Shown here in pieces: positions 23,316 through 36,000 of a stretch of DNA of 64,000 nt. How positions within the stretch are numbered: position 1 is the stretch's first letter; every line of letters begins with the position of its first letter. A program made the translations under genes and the position numbers. Source of the DNA: Helopsaltes ochotensis (taxonomy: Eukaryota > Chordata > Aves > Passeriformes > Locustellidae); assembly GCA_013400155.1 (NCBI GenBank), contig VXBM01000236.1, forward strand, positions 827,480 to 891,479, in the 5' to 3' direction. The notes beneath the pieces are model-generated. The model was given only the letters and a program-made list of their open reading frames with translations. It did not search any database and was not told where the DNA came from.

Positions 23316-23822
23316 NNNNNNNNNNNNNNNNNNNNNNNNNNNNNNNNNNNNNNNNNNNNNNNNNNNNNNNNNNNNNNNNNNNNNNNNNNNNNNNNNNNNN
23401 NNNNNNNNNNNNNNNNNNNNNNNNNNNNNNNNNNNNNNNNNNNNNNNNNNNNNNNNNNNNNNNNNNNNNNNNNNNNNNNNNNNNNNNNNNNNNNNNNNNN
23501 NNNNNNNNNNNNNNNNNNNNNNNNNNNNNNNNNNNNNNNNNNNNNNNNNNNNNNNNNNNNNNNNNNNNNNNNNNNNNNNNNNNNNNNNNNNNNNNNNNNN
23601 NNNNNNNNNNNNNNNNNNNNNNNNNNNNNNNNNNNNNNNNNNNNNNNNNNNNNNNNNNNNNNNNNNNNNNNNNNNNNNNNNNNNNNNNNNNNNNNNNNNN
23701 NNNNNNNNNNNNNNNNNNNNNNNNNNNNNNNNNNNNNNNNNNNNNNNNNNNNNNNNNNNNNNNNNNNNNNNNNNNNNNNNNNNNNNNNNNNNNNNNNNNN
23801 NNNNNNNNNNNNNNNNNNNNNN
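23316..23822. other. Assembly gap (507 N)
   Basis: A run of 507 undetermined bases in the middle of the CpG island, typical of GC-extreme sequence dropped by short-read sequencing. It probably hides YIPF6 exon 1 and most of the OPHN1 5' UTR. The open frames that appear to cross it are artefacts. Confidence 0.99.
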
Positions 23823-23859
23823 TAGGCACAGCGCGGCGGAGCCGGGCCGAGCCGCGGCC

Positions 23860-24013
23860 ATGGGGCACCCGCCGCTGGAGTTCAGCGACTGCTACCTGGA
23901 CAGCCCCGACTTCCGAGAGCGCCTCAAGTGCTACGAGCAGGAGCTGGAGCGAACCAACAAGTTCATCAAGGAGGTGATCAAGGACGGCAACGCGCTCATC
24001 GCCGCCATCCGCG
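23860..24013 (+). CDS. OPHN1: OPHN1 coding exon 1
   Basis: Encodes residues 1-51, MGHPPLEFSDCYLDSPDF to NALIAAIR, the first helix of the BAR domain, plus one base of codon 52. The donor is GTGAGC. Context GCGGCCATGG is a strong start-codon setting. Only 37 bases of known sequence precede the ATG before the gap. Confidence 0.97.
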
Positions 24014-27000
24014 GTGAGCGGGCCGGGGCGGGGGTCCGGGCAGGGCTCGGCCGGTCACTGGGGTGTGTCCCGTTCCCTGGGCAGCCCCGAGCTGGAGCCG
24101 CTTTGGGCCCGTGCCCTGCATCGCTCCGGGGAGGGCTGGCGTTCCACCCCCGGCGTGTCTCTGTCCCCGCACTGCCACCCCCGGGGCCACCCGCAGCTGT
24201 CCCCGCGCAGGGACAGCACGAATCCCCCGTTCCGCTGGGTTGACACCGGCGGCGGGAACGGCCGAGCCTTCCCAGGCATCAGTCTGCTCGTTCGGGGACA
24301 GTGATCCCCGTTCGGGGAAGGTGCTCCGTTATTCTGCATCTCCCGAGCGCGGGGGGAGCGTGGCGGGTTCGTCGCTGGGCATCTCGTCACCCTGGGGGCC
24401 CACGGTGAGCAGGAGAGGGGCCCTCCAGCGCCCTGCTCTAAGTACTCCTTTTGTTGTCGGTGTTCTGTCATTCTTTAAATCACGTTGAGCCCATTTTTCC
24501 CAATGAAATGTCGATTTCAATGTTGACTTTGCGGGGAGTCGCCCGTTCAGAAGTGCTGACAGATCACCGGAGCGCCTGGGCCAGGTTGTGTCACCTGAAA
24601 CCACCGAGTCCAACGTGTTTGACACTGACCTTCTGACTGCTTAGATTTGTTTTCCCTCCCCACAGCTGTGGAAACACCTTCACACCCACCTTCCCTGTGT
24701 CATCTCCCGTGCCTTCCTGGACTCCATGATCTCAAATATCTTTTCCAATCCAAATGATTCCATGATTCTCTGCCTGAATCTCTCATTATCGATGCATAGA
24801 ATCCAGGCCCAGGCCAACAGACAATCCACGGGGGCAGTGGAGGGACACAGACAATCCACACTGGTCACACTCAGTTTTCCTGCCAGCTGGTTGGTTTCAG
24901 TTGGTGTTAATAGGTTTAGCTGCTGCCCTTTTGTTCAGAATAATTCAGAGCTTCCTTGTTATCAAGGCCGTGGCTGGAATAGCCCATGTTTGCCCATCTG
25001 GAAGCAGCAGAGACAAAAGCTGGTGTGACTGAAACTGCTGACGTACGTCACAGGCTGTGAGACCTAACATGAGTGCAAAACCCCAAATCTCTGCACAGTC
25101 CAGGGCAAAAAAAAAAACCCAGCGAAATGGAAATCAGAGGGATTAAAACAAACATGCTTGCTAATGGAAATGCTTTTTTTCATCACTTTGTTTGAAACCA
25201 TTTCCCTTTTCAGTGTTTGTAGTGCACAGGGATGTGGGGGATTTTGCTGGGTCAGCAGACCCGGCCCAGGGAGACTGGCCAGGGAGGAAGAGCAGAAGCA
25301 GAAGAAAGCAGAGCACACCCAGACAGCACTGAGACCCCCCCAGGACTTCTTGTCTGAAATGCTGTGGGCTGTTTTTGTTGCTGATCTAGCGGGCTGCCAG
25401 GGAGGTGCTGGGGACAATCCTGCCTGGACTTCCATCAGCTCCGTGTGTTTAGCTAACAGATAATTTAAAAAATATAGATATATCTCTGAATCCTGTCCAT
25501 GTGGAGCTGTGGGTGGGAATCTGGGGTACTCACTGGCCATGGCCTCACCACAATCAGCTGGCAGATCCCAATGTCCACTTGGATGGCCATAGCTGACAAT
25601 CCCTCTGTGCCCCTTGACACGGTAGGGTGGAGGTGCTCTCAGCTGCTAGGGTGCAAAAGCGGTGGTGGTCCCATCAGGAGAGTGAGATCCAATGAGGATA
25701 AAGCGTGAAGTACCTGAAGGGGTCTATGAGAAAGATGGACTTTGCACACAGGATGGAGTGACAGGAAAATGGGGAATGGCTTCAAACTGAAAGAGCAGAG
25801 TTAGATGGGATAAAGGGGAGAAATTCTTCCCTGTGAGGGTGGTGAGATCCTGGCATAGGTTGCCCAGAGAAGCTGTGGCTGCCCCATCCCTGGAAGTGCC
25901 CAAGGCCAGGTTACCTGAAGGAGGGGGGTGCATCAGGTGGCTTTAAACTCCTTTGGCCTTTCATGGATTAAAAGAAATGGGTTCCTTTCCCTCCACCCAA
26001 CTCATGTGTCACCAGCTTGAACCAATAAAATTCTGGGGTGAAGCTCTTCCAGGGACCTGCAGCCCACCATATCCTGGGGATGGTCATCCTGCAGTCACAG
26101 CCCTACCAGTGCTGCCTTTGAGTGTGATATTTTCTCTTGTTGACTGACACCCCTCCAACAGCTGAGTAGTCACAACTACGTGGGACACCATCAGGAAACA
26201 AATATTTGATATTGCCAAGTGGGGAATTAAACTGACAAAAGCAGAGAACACTATTGTTCATTTGTAACAGGCTTGGGTGTGAAAGCCAGTAACAGAAAAT
26301 GATACTTTGAGTCAGAAAAAGAAATTATTTTTCTTCTAAAATTGGCTGCGTCCCTTGTTTTTCGTGCTAGGAGTATGGAGAGCCACTGGCAGTGCCAAGC
26401 GATGATGTTGGTCCCACACGTTGTACTGGCAGTGCTGAGACCACCGTGGCCTCTCCCTGGTCAGGAAGAGAGAAGGACTGGGAGGTGTCTGTCCCTTCAT
26501 GTTGGTTCCCATCCACTTAGGTTGGCCAGGATCACCTGATGTGGGCACTGGGGATTCGGCTCCAACAGCTGCTTGTCCTTGCCCAGAGCTCGCCATGGCC
26601 AGCACTGGTGTGACAGAGGAGCCTCGCTCAGGGCACATGCTCTAGGCCACCAGGGTGTCTCCATGTTGTGACTCATGGCATCACTGTGGCTGCTTCACAG
26701 CAGCTTCTTTCTGTGCTTCAATGTGGGTTTCTTTAATCTCTCCTGCTCACTGTGCTCTGCTGTGTGTATGATAATGCAAAAACACCTATTTCCCCTGTCT
26801 TTGATCTTCACTCCCAATTAAATGGAGTTGGAGAAATGCTGGATGGAGGCTTTTCTCATTAGTACCTGTGAGTGTTGTGATGGTGAAAGTTGTCCTTTGA
26901 AGCTCAGAGAGCTGAGTTCTCATGCAAATGTTGTGTATCTGGTTTTGCACTTGATTTCTGTCTAGCGTGGAGCTCTGCAGAGTGCCTGGGACTGTGCAGG

Positions 27001-30000
27001 CAGTTCCCAGCCTCCTCCAGTACTGTGAGCACTTCATTCTGATAACAGGATTGATAAGTGATGAAGTGATGTGTAGGGACTGTGTGAGCTTTTCCCCACG
27101 AATGGGGTTCCTTGGACACCCAGAGAAGGTCCCACCACCATCATCATCATCATCATCATCATCAATCATCATCATCATCATCCCTGCAGGTCCCGCAGCT
27201 GCTGTGTGTGGGAACCGGCGTGTCCCCTCAGGGAACTCTTGTGTCTCTCAGCATGGCAGACCTGTTCTGGGCAGGTTTCTGTGCTGTTGTTGGATGTGGT
27301 GCCGGGGGGTTTAATGCTGTGGAGTGTGGGAAGCACCATGGCATTGGAACAGGTTATTTTAATGGGATTGAAGCCACCCAGAGAGGCCTGTCTGCCCAGT
27401 TCCCCAGAACCCCATGTCCTGGTTCATGGGAAGGCTGTGAGGACAATGGCTGGAATCTGTTCCTGCAGTATGTTACAGCCAGATCCTGGGGACTGTTTCT
27501 AAACAACCCTAAAGCTCCTCTGGAAAATGGGGAAGAAGAAGAAGAAGGAGTCTATCCCACTCCAGGAGAGACTGCAGCTCTCCAGGGAAGCATCAGCTTT
27601 GCTGGGAGGCACAGCTGGGCATTGAGGTGCTGCAGTGACAATATCCTGTCCCACAAAGACAGCTTAGCCATGAAAGAGTATGCAGCAGGGGGGAAATGAC
27701 CTGCTGGAAAATGCATCACTCTCCTCCAGCAATAATGTGATCTCTTGTACTCATCAGCTCCTTGCTGGTCTTCCTCATCCTCTTCAGCCAGTAAGGGCAA
27801 CAGTTGCTGCTGGTAACTTGTAAAACTGTCTCCTGGCTTCCCGGCTCTAATTGTCTCAAAAGACATCACACGCAGAGCCAGACCCCAGCTCTCCTTGGGA
27901 GCATCTGCACCCTGCAGGCATCCTCAGCACCGGTGGGCACAGGGGATCTCTGCCACCAAGAGCTCCTGATGAAGCAGCTCCTGCTCCTGAGCTGCAAGCT
28001 CTGAGCACACTAGGGCCCCAGTTAATGAAAATCTAAACCAGACACACTTCAAACAGAGACTAAAACACAATAGCAGAAAAAAGAACAAAAATCTTCCCAA
28101 AAGCCAACTCACCGCCAGCGCCAGAGCTGTATCCTCAGTGCAGGCACGAGAGACAAGGGGCCAGCACAGGATCTACCAGATCCAGCTGCAAGGCAGATCC
28201 CACTCCATGTTCCGGGGCTCAGGGATGTGTTTGCTGGGTTTTGCTCGCCCTGGAGCAGCTCTCTGGCTGGACAAGTTGGGTTTGCTTTGCCGTGGCTGAG
28301 GCAAAGGCTGGGCACAAGAGGGTTTGGCCATGCTGTGATGGCCCCAGGCCTGGCTCCATGTCCCTCACTCCCTCCCTGCTGCAGTCCTGAGCTCCTCAGC
28401 CTCTCCCCCAGGAACCACTGGCTTCTGCTGGTTACAGCTGCTCCATCCATGCCCAGGTGTGCCCAGGGCTTGGTTTGTTTTAGGAAGCCCAGGGCAGGAA
28501 TGTGGCCAGGGATGGCTGGAAACAGCACCAAGCCAGCCCTGACCTTGCCAACTCAGGGGCTGGTGGGAGGGCTCTGGACGAGCCTTGGCCCAGCTTAAAC
28601 AAACCAATGTGCAATATTTTGTGAAAGCTTTTTCCAGCCCAGATATGCTTCCCAAGGACTTGCTGTGTACAGCAGCACAAGAGGCTGAGACAAGAGGTGA
28701 AGTCATTTTCATGTGTTTAAGGATATTTTTTTCTTGTGCTGCATATGAGGCATACAGGGAGCTTTTCATCCACCTTCTACTGCCTTTTCTGGCTCCTTCC
28801 CTGGGAGGATGTGGGGTGTTATCCATGTTCTGTGTGTCTCACAGCCCACAGCTCACAGCAACACTGCTGCTGACCTAAGAGTTTCCTCTTGAGTCACTGT
28901 ATGAAGACTCAGCTTTTCTGGCTTTTTTCTTGAGGTATTGTTGGAATATTTTATTTCCTAATGCTCTTGGTGGCACACTGTTAACTACAGATGTGGCATC
29001 CCATGCTTGTCCCCAAGCTTTTCACAGGTGCCTTCTGTCCTGGTGGGTGCCAGCCTGGCTCTGTGGAGTGACAGGGGTGTACCCACTCTGTTTTGCTGCA
29101 GCACACAGCCAGGCACCTGTGCCACATCCCGGCCACACTGCATCCTCCTGCCCACACAACGTGGCTCTGGCTGTGATCCCTGGCTGCCCAGCCATGGATC
29201 TGGGCTGCAGGGAGGGCCTGCGGTGCCAGGTTGGGCCATTCTCCAGGGACAGAGGGGCAGCTGCTGCTGTGGGGGCTGCAGTGTCCAGAGTGCTGCTGTG
29301 TGGCACTGCCTGGCAGGAACACAGAGGTTTGAAGAGCTGTGACTTCATAGAAAAAAACTCTGGTGAACAATCAGCAACATTTACAGGTACTGAGCACCAA
29401 AATGCAGCAGCTTTGGAAGTGCTGGAGGAGTTCAGGAGGCAGCAGCTATTTTTCCTTACTCAGCATTAAATGAATCTTCCAAACACATAAAGCTTCTGTC
29501 TGAGGTTCTGACACGTGTGAATGAGAAAGCTTTTGGAACCTTGTTGTTTCTGTTCTGGGGATGGTGGATTGTCCACACTGGCTTGTGTTGTGTCTCGCAG
29601 CCTCCTCAGCGCCGGCGGCCGAGCTGCTCCACTGGGAACAGCAATCCCAGGCCGTGCTGGCTGTTTTCTCCTGCAGCACATTCAAACATGGCTTCTCTGC
29701 CCCGTGTCCTTTCTCGTCACTGAATTCTCCATGCAGGTGAACATGCGGTCATGACTTGTTCAAGTGATGATAAGAGCAGCAGAATAGCCTGAGATAAAGT
29801 CTATAAATATAAGTACAGCCCAGAAGTCAGTTGCTCTCTCAGTCTGATCTCTTTCCTTTTTATCCCGTTCCCCCAGCCAAACCTGATTTTGAAGAGCCTG
29901 GGGATGTTTAAAACAAGAACAGATTTATTAAAGTTACTAAACCTTGTAGCTGTGAGAATGGAGAACAAGGAACACAATCTGTTCCTGTTCCATCAAACTG

Positions 30001-33000
30001 GTGACGTGCAGAGCATCGGGGGACCCTTTGAGGTGGAAGCACAAAGCCAGACCCCCAAGTCCTTGCAGAGGAGCCCAGAGTGGGGGTAGCTCTTGGCAAA
30101 GCCCCCCTAAGTGTGCTCTGCAGGTCAGGCGGCCCCAGTGTCACTCAGGTTGACGGTGCCCAGGAGTCTCCCAGGAGGTGCCAGCTGGTGCAGGACAGGC
30201 CATTTCCACGCTGGCATCGTCTCCCAGCCTGGATCAGGAGGGATGCGCATTCCTCCCCGCACCAAACCACTTCGGATCGCTGGTAAGCCGCCGGCGGTCC
30301 CTCCCTGGCGTGCTGTGTGACTCAGCTGGCCCCCTGCCCGGCCCCGCTGCTGCGCCCTTATCGAAGGAAACTCTGAAATCATCTGTGCTTGGAGCGAGCG
30401 CGGCTCCCTCGCCCGTCAGAACCTGCCCTGCCTGGGAAGGGGGGCTGCAGGGAGATGCATGGGAGGGCTCTGCAGATCATGGGATGTCTCTGTGGGGACT
30501 GCTCGTGCTCTGCCCCGGATAAGAGTCCGTTGTTTTCATGTTTGTTTTCCCTGTGTCCGTCCTGCCTGTGCAGCGGGGAGCCGCAGATCTTGGAGCACGC
30601 CCTCTCCTGCCGCTCACGCCAGAGCACCGTGCCAAGAGCCTGCGCGGCTGCTCTCGGAGCCGGGGGCTCTGGGGTGGCCTGGAGCACTGCAGGGATTTCT
30701 GCAGCTCTGCCTTCGCTCTTCTGATGCCCCTGGGAAAGCGGCTGCTGCCCCTCCCTGACAGCTCACTCCTCCCAAGGGAGGGGAAAATCCATTTGTTTTC
30801 CGTGGCTCAGCTTCGTGTATTTTTATTTTTCCAAGAGTCTGTCCTTCATTCCCCAGCCCGAGGACCTGTCCCCAGGCTGGTATTCTGAAAGGCGGTGACT
30901 GGCTTCTGTGGGACAGTGACGTAAACAGGTGCATAAATAGGTGCAGCAGCCAGAGCCACCTGCCAGCCTCACCCTGCTTCCAGCTGGCCGCCTGCTAGGC
31001 TTCCAGCCCCAAAGTGTCACCCAGCTGCCGCAGCCACAGCTCACCTGGCACTGCCATCCCCAGGGCTCACCTGGCTGCACCATCGCCACGACTCACCTGG
31101 CCATCCCCGCTGCAGGGGCAGGCATCCAGCAGCCTCTGTGTTGGGGGTTCTCAGGAAAGCTGCTGAGTGCTGCTGCCCTTGGAGCCTCCTGTGCGGGGTT
31201 TGGGAGCCGCTGCCCAGCACAGGAACTGCCCACCACTTCCACCAGCAGCGCCGGTGCCCACGGAGCTGGGCACTGTCCCTCAGCTGTGGCTCTCCCTCCT
31301 ACGCCCAGGTTCATTGCGCTCCAGGGCAGTGCTGAGCAATTCCCTGGTGTGCTTGGATTGGGACACTGGGTGATCTGAAATTCCTGCAGGTGTAGCAGCA
31401 CCAGCCCCATGATTTGGCTTGGTCTGTGGTGAACCAAAGAACTGTGATGGCGTTTCCTTCTTTGTGACTCTTCTCTGCCTCTGCAGCCCTGGGAGCATTT
31501 ATTTTAAAAAGAGTTGCATTATTTCTTACTGCGCATTTCGGCACTTTTGCCGATTTTTGAGGCTGCTCATCTCTTCTTAACTTCCATTTCAATTGGCCAC
31601 ATGTTCTGGGCTGGCTGCCCTGTGTATCTTTCCAGTTTTGCTGGAGGAACTCATCCAGCTTTGCAAGGCTGCAAGGTTGATTTGAAAGTCCAACAAAATG
31701 CCAAAGGGGAAAAAACTATCCTCTGAGAGGTTCAGGCTTCCAAAGTTCAGGCTCATTCTGAGGAGCATGAAGGAAAGTGCTGATGCCAGTGGGAGTTTTG
31801 CTGCTGTGGGGAGAGCGGGGGTGCCTTGGATGAGCTGGGCCAGGCAGGAGGCTGTGCTGCAGCATCCTGTGCTGCCCTTGAGTTTCAGAAGCAAAAATCA
31901 TTAAAAAAAAAAAATCATCCAACACTCTGTCCCTTATAAAAATATTAAACATACAGCCTGAAGTGCTGCTCTCTAGGAAACCAGTACAAGCCAGTGAGTG
32001 TCACTGGGACAATGGTGTGTTCCATGTCTTTGCTTTGAAATGTGGCTCTGCTGCATGATTGTCTTCCTGATCAATAGATCTATCACTGTGGAAATCTTGG
32101 GAAGAAGATGCTGGATAACTTAATTGAAGGGAGGGTGAGAGTGCATCCTTCTCCCAGCAGCTGTATCCCACATCACTCACTCCCAGTTTTCTCCAAAACA
32201 GACCTATATACCCCAAAATTTTGTTGTCCTTCCAGTCTTGCTTAGATGCTTTGTGTTTTGGTTGGGGTTTCAGGCTGATATGTTGCCAAACTTCTAAGCT
32301 GTTGGTGAGGAGACCCATGATCTCCTTGTACTCCAGCCATCCAGGAAAGCCCCTCTGTGTGTTTAACGCCCTTGAGCTTCAAGGTGCAGCCTTGTAACCT
32401 TTGCCAGCTCTTCGGGAGCATGGCAGGTTTGGCAAGCTGGTTTCCTTCAGGCAATGAGGGAGATAAAGCAGGCGTGAGAATTATACGATGAGTGTGAACC
32501 ATTGCTGTCTGGGTCCTTGGGTATTTATTTTAACAGTAATAAGAAAATAAGCCTGTCAAGCACGTTTGGGCACTTCCCACAAGGCTGGCTGGGCAAGGAA
32601 AGAATTTGTGAGAATAAAAGGACAGGGAACAGAAATGGTGGAGGGTGCAGGGAGAGTGGGAGAGGGATGTGCGTGAGTGGAGGTGATGGTCCAGAGGGAA
32701 GGTAACCCAGTGGTTAGGGAGAAGTACTGAGAAACGTCTTTTTACTGAGAGCACAGCCCTGCTCTTCTGCCTGGAGCCTGGGCTGGATTGGCTGTGAAAG
32801 GGAAGTGGCAGCTTATGAACAACTCAGTCAATGAAGGGCTGATTAGGAGAGGTAAATGTGTGACAGAGTGTGAGACATCCAGTAAATTCCTCTGCAAGAG
32901 ATTTGTAAAGCACAGCTAAATATAGCAAGTTATTTTTAGCAGTTCATGCTAGCCACTTGCTCCTGGCAAGTGGAAAATCCGTGTCAGTGTGGGAAAAATG

Positions 33001-36000
33001 GCCTTTGTCCAATGTGTCAGGATTTCTGAGTCCCCACAGAGCCTTCAGGGGCACTTGCGGACAGCTTGCCCTGGGTCAATGCCAGGCACTGCCTGTCCTG
33101 GGCCACTCTTTAATTCCCTAGTGGTGAGCATCTCTCCTCTGTGCAGCACCAAGAGGGCTGGATTCCTTGCAGGATCCTGTGTGGATTTGGGACTATCTAG
33201 AAGGCTGACTGGAAGGTTATTTTTTTATCCTCATCTGAGAAAATCAACTTGTTTCTGTGTTTGAGCAGCTGTAGAGTACTTGGGAGTGTTTCATAAGTCA
33301 GGGCTCGATACTCCTAATCCTGATGGCACATCTGAGCTCAGGGTGGGGGAGTTCACAGCTTTCCAGGCTGAGGTACTTTTGTGGGACAGAGACTGGGGAC
33401 TTCATGCAGGTAGTACACTATGTAACTCTAACAGCTTAGAGCAGGGTCTGGCCCCTTGGCTACTTTGTGTGTTGGCTCCTAAAACTCTCCTGCAAAGACA
33501 GAGAATTCCCAGGAAGCAGTGGGCTGGGTACTGTGTCCAAAATCTTGTCCCCAGGGTGGTGATGGTGATCAGCTCCATCTCCTTAGTGATGCAACACCCT
33601 GGGGAATTCTTTGGCAGGAGTTGGTAATAATGAGCAGATTATTTTCCTCTCAGGAATCACAGCCCTCTCTCTGCATGCTGGGAAAAGTGGCATTTCTCAT
33701 GCTGTACATATGCCGTGCACAGCTCTCCACCAGGGAGAAGAAAATTATCCATAGGGACCATTAGTAGGAAATGTAGGTGTGTCCTCAACTGCTGTATGTC
33801 AGGGTCTTGCAATGTTTTCCTGACAAAAATGGATTTCCAGTGTCTTAAAATGTTCAAAAATTTCCATGTCTTAAAATGCTCTTGTTTAAGGGCAGAATGA
33901 ACTTTTATTGTCTTTTGTTTGCTTATTTGAAAGGAAAGTGTGTGGCCAGCTTTGATAGTTCTGTTTTCAAGCTGGAGAAGAAGAAAGCAAAATGCAAAGA
34001 TGGAGCTCCTGCTTAGCTTTGCTCTGGTTATTTGCACTGCCATGGTCAAACCCGGGCTTTGTTTTCCCTGTTGATTCCTTATGGGTTTTAGTCATGGGTT
34101 GCTGAAGCTGTGACTGAGCTGCTCTGGCACTGCAATCTGTGGGTCAGGCGGATGCAGAATCTCAGGAATTGCTTTTTTCCCTGCATGGAAATCTCTGCTG
34201 GCTCCTCTTCCCCGAGCTGCCCATGCGTAGGTGCAGGCAGGGAGACCAGTGAAAGTCACTTCCCACCTTCCAGTATGGGCTGGGACATCCTGTCCATTCC
34301 TAGGAACAGGGATGCTGCAGTCCCATCACTGCTCAGCTATTCTTGCCTTCAGCTGGATCAGATTAAACTCAGGAGATTGCCTTTGCACTGGAAGTGTCAC
34401 TGGCCAATGATTGCAAAGATGGTGAGGTTGGGGGGCGGTATTTTTATTTCATTTTTTTTTCTCCTTAATTTGCAGTGTGATGCCCTGGGAGCATGTGATG
34501 GGGTTTAGCCAAAGGGCTGCTGAACCCACTGCTTGTTCTGCCCCTTAGCTTCTGGAGGAGCAGCAATTCCCAGCTGGCTGTTTCCTAGGAAGAAGCAGAG
34601 TGGTGCTGTGTATACCAGCTGCTGCACAGCAAATGAATGTCACATAAACAAGGGCTATTTGGGTGTGGATAATGGGGGTGAGGGAGCTGGCAGCCTGGCC
34701 CTGGCCGATGTGTACCCTCCACACCTACTCTCCTGCACAGCTGGAGATGTTCTGTTTGTTTTCAAGTTGTTTATTTCTAAAAATCAGGCTGTTCACCTGT
34801 GTCACACCAATGTCCCATTGTGTCCCTGTGGTGTTCAATGAGGCAGCCCAGGCAGGGCTCTCCTGTCCTGGCTCAGAGATCCTGCTGGTCCCCATAGCTG
34901 TCACCACTTGGTTTTCACGGCCACTTCTATTTCCGTGTGCTCAGGGGCATGGTTTCCTCTCTTGGGAACAGAGGACCATTGTGGTCACACTGAGTGTCAC
35001 CTCTGAGTTGCAATTAGTAAAGCTAATTAAGAATGTGCACCTGTGACACCTCGAGCATTGCAGATCCTCAAGCAGCACCTCCGTGCCCCATTCTCTGGCT
35101 GTGTCTGCCCACCCTGTTCCCCCATGGTTCTCGCCTGTGGTGAAGGTTTCCTTCTGGTTTAAATTCTAAGCACTGGAGGAAAAAGCAGCAGCACAGCCTG
35201 GCTTGGGGCTCTGCTTGTGTTTGTGTTTTGTCAGGAACCTGTGGATTTTGCAGTGGTAGCAGCAGTTTTTTGTTTGTGGTTTTTGGTTACCTGTGGTTAC
35301 TGTCAAAGGTAGAAGTGAGAATTGTAGGTCCTTACTGAGCAGGCTGTGAGGCACATCCTTCCAGAGCTGCTGGCTCTGGAGGTGTGTTGATCCACACATA
35401 AAAACAGCCCCAAGTTATCTGTGTGCCTCCTGAGGCTGGCATGGCTGGCACTGGTGCTCCTGAAGCCCGGCTGGGGCCACTCTGTGCAGGGTTGGAACTT
35501 CATTTTGACTAGAAGAGTAAATTATTGTAACCACAAATGGTGAAAGTTGGCATTGCTTCCTGACACTGGAAGGGAAAAGAGTGCTTGAGGAGTCCTGATC
35601 AAATTCATTTTGGTGTGTTTCCATGGAAACAGGCTGAGCAGGCAGGGTCCTTGGGGTAGCGCTGAGCCTTGGCGTGCTGTTTGCAGGGATATTCCAGCTT
35701 GGAGCATGGCATTATTCTTTGATCCTTGGGTCCTGGTGCTGGGGAGCAGGACAGGCCCTGCAGCCTCCTCTCCCTCCTGCCAGGCTCTGGGGGTGCAGAG
35801 CAGGAGCCTTTGGCAGCCGAGTGTTTGTATTGGGGGGGAGAAACATTTCTGACTGTTAAAACAAGGGAGAGTACGGACTTATCTCTCCCAGTGTGGGATG
35901 GAGCCCCGTTTTTCCACACAGCAAATCTCTTCCTGCTGGCTCCTTCCTGTGGTCAAGCCTCTTTCCTGTGGTAATGGCTTAATCCCTTTCTCCCCGGCCC

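Larger units (their letters stand above)
22840..24400. promoter_or_regulatory. CpG island and divergent promoter of YIPF6 and OPHN1
   Basis: GC- and CpG-rich sequence on both sides of the assembly gap, bounded by the second exon of YIPF6 (minus) and reaching past OPHN1 exon 1 (plus). Only 1.3 kb separates YIPF6 exon 2 from the OPHN1 start codon. Both first exons and start sites must lie in it, so it is most likely a bidirectional CpG-island promoter. Core elements cannot be read because of the gap. Confidence 0.7.

Noticed and set aside
22929..23868. Open frames of 211-298 codons crossing the N run on both strands
   Set aside because: They are mostly undetermined residues created by the gap and have no coding support.
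27112..27699. 195-codon open frame starting with poly-His
   Set aside because: Made by the CAT microsatellite; the rest shows no family resemblance.
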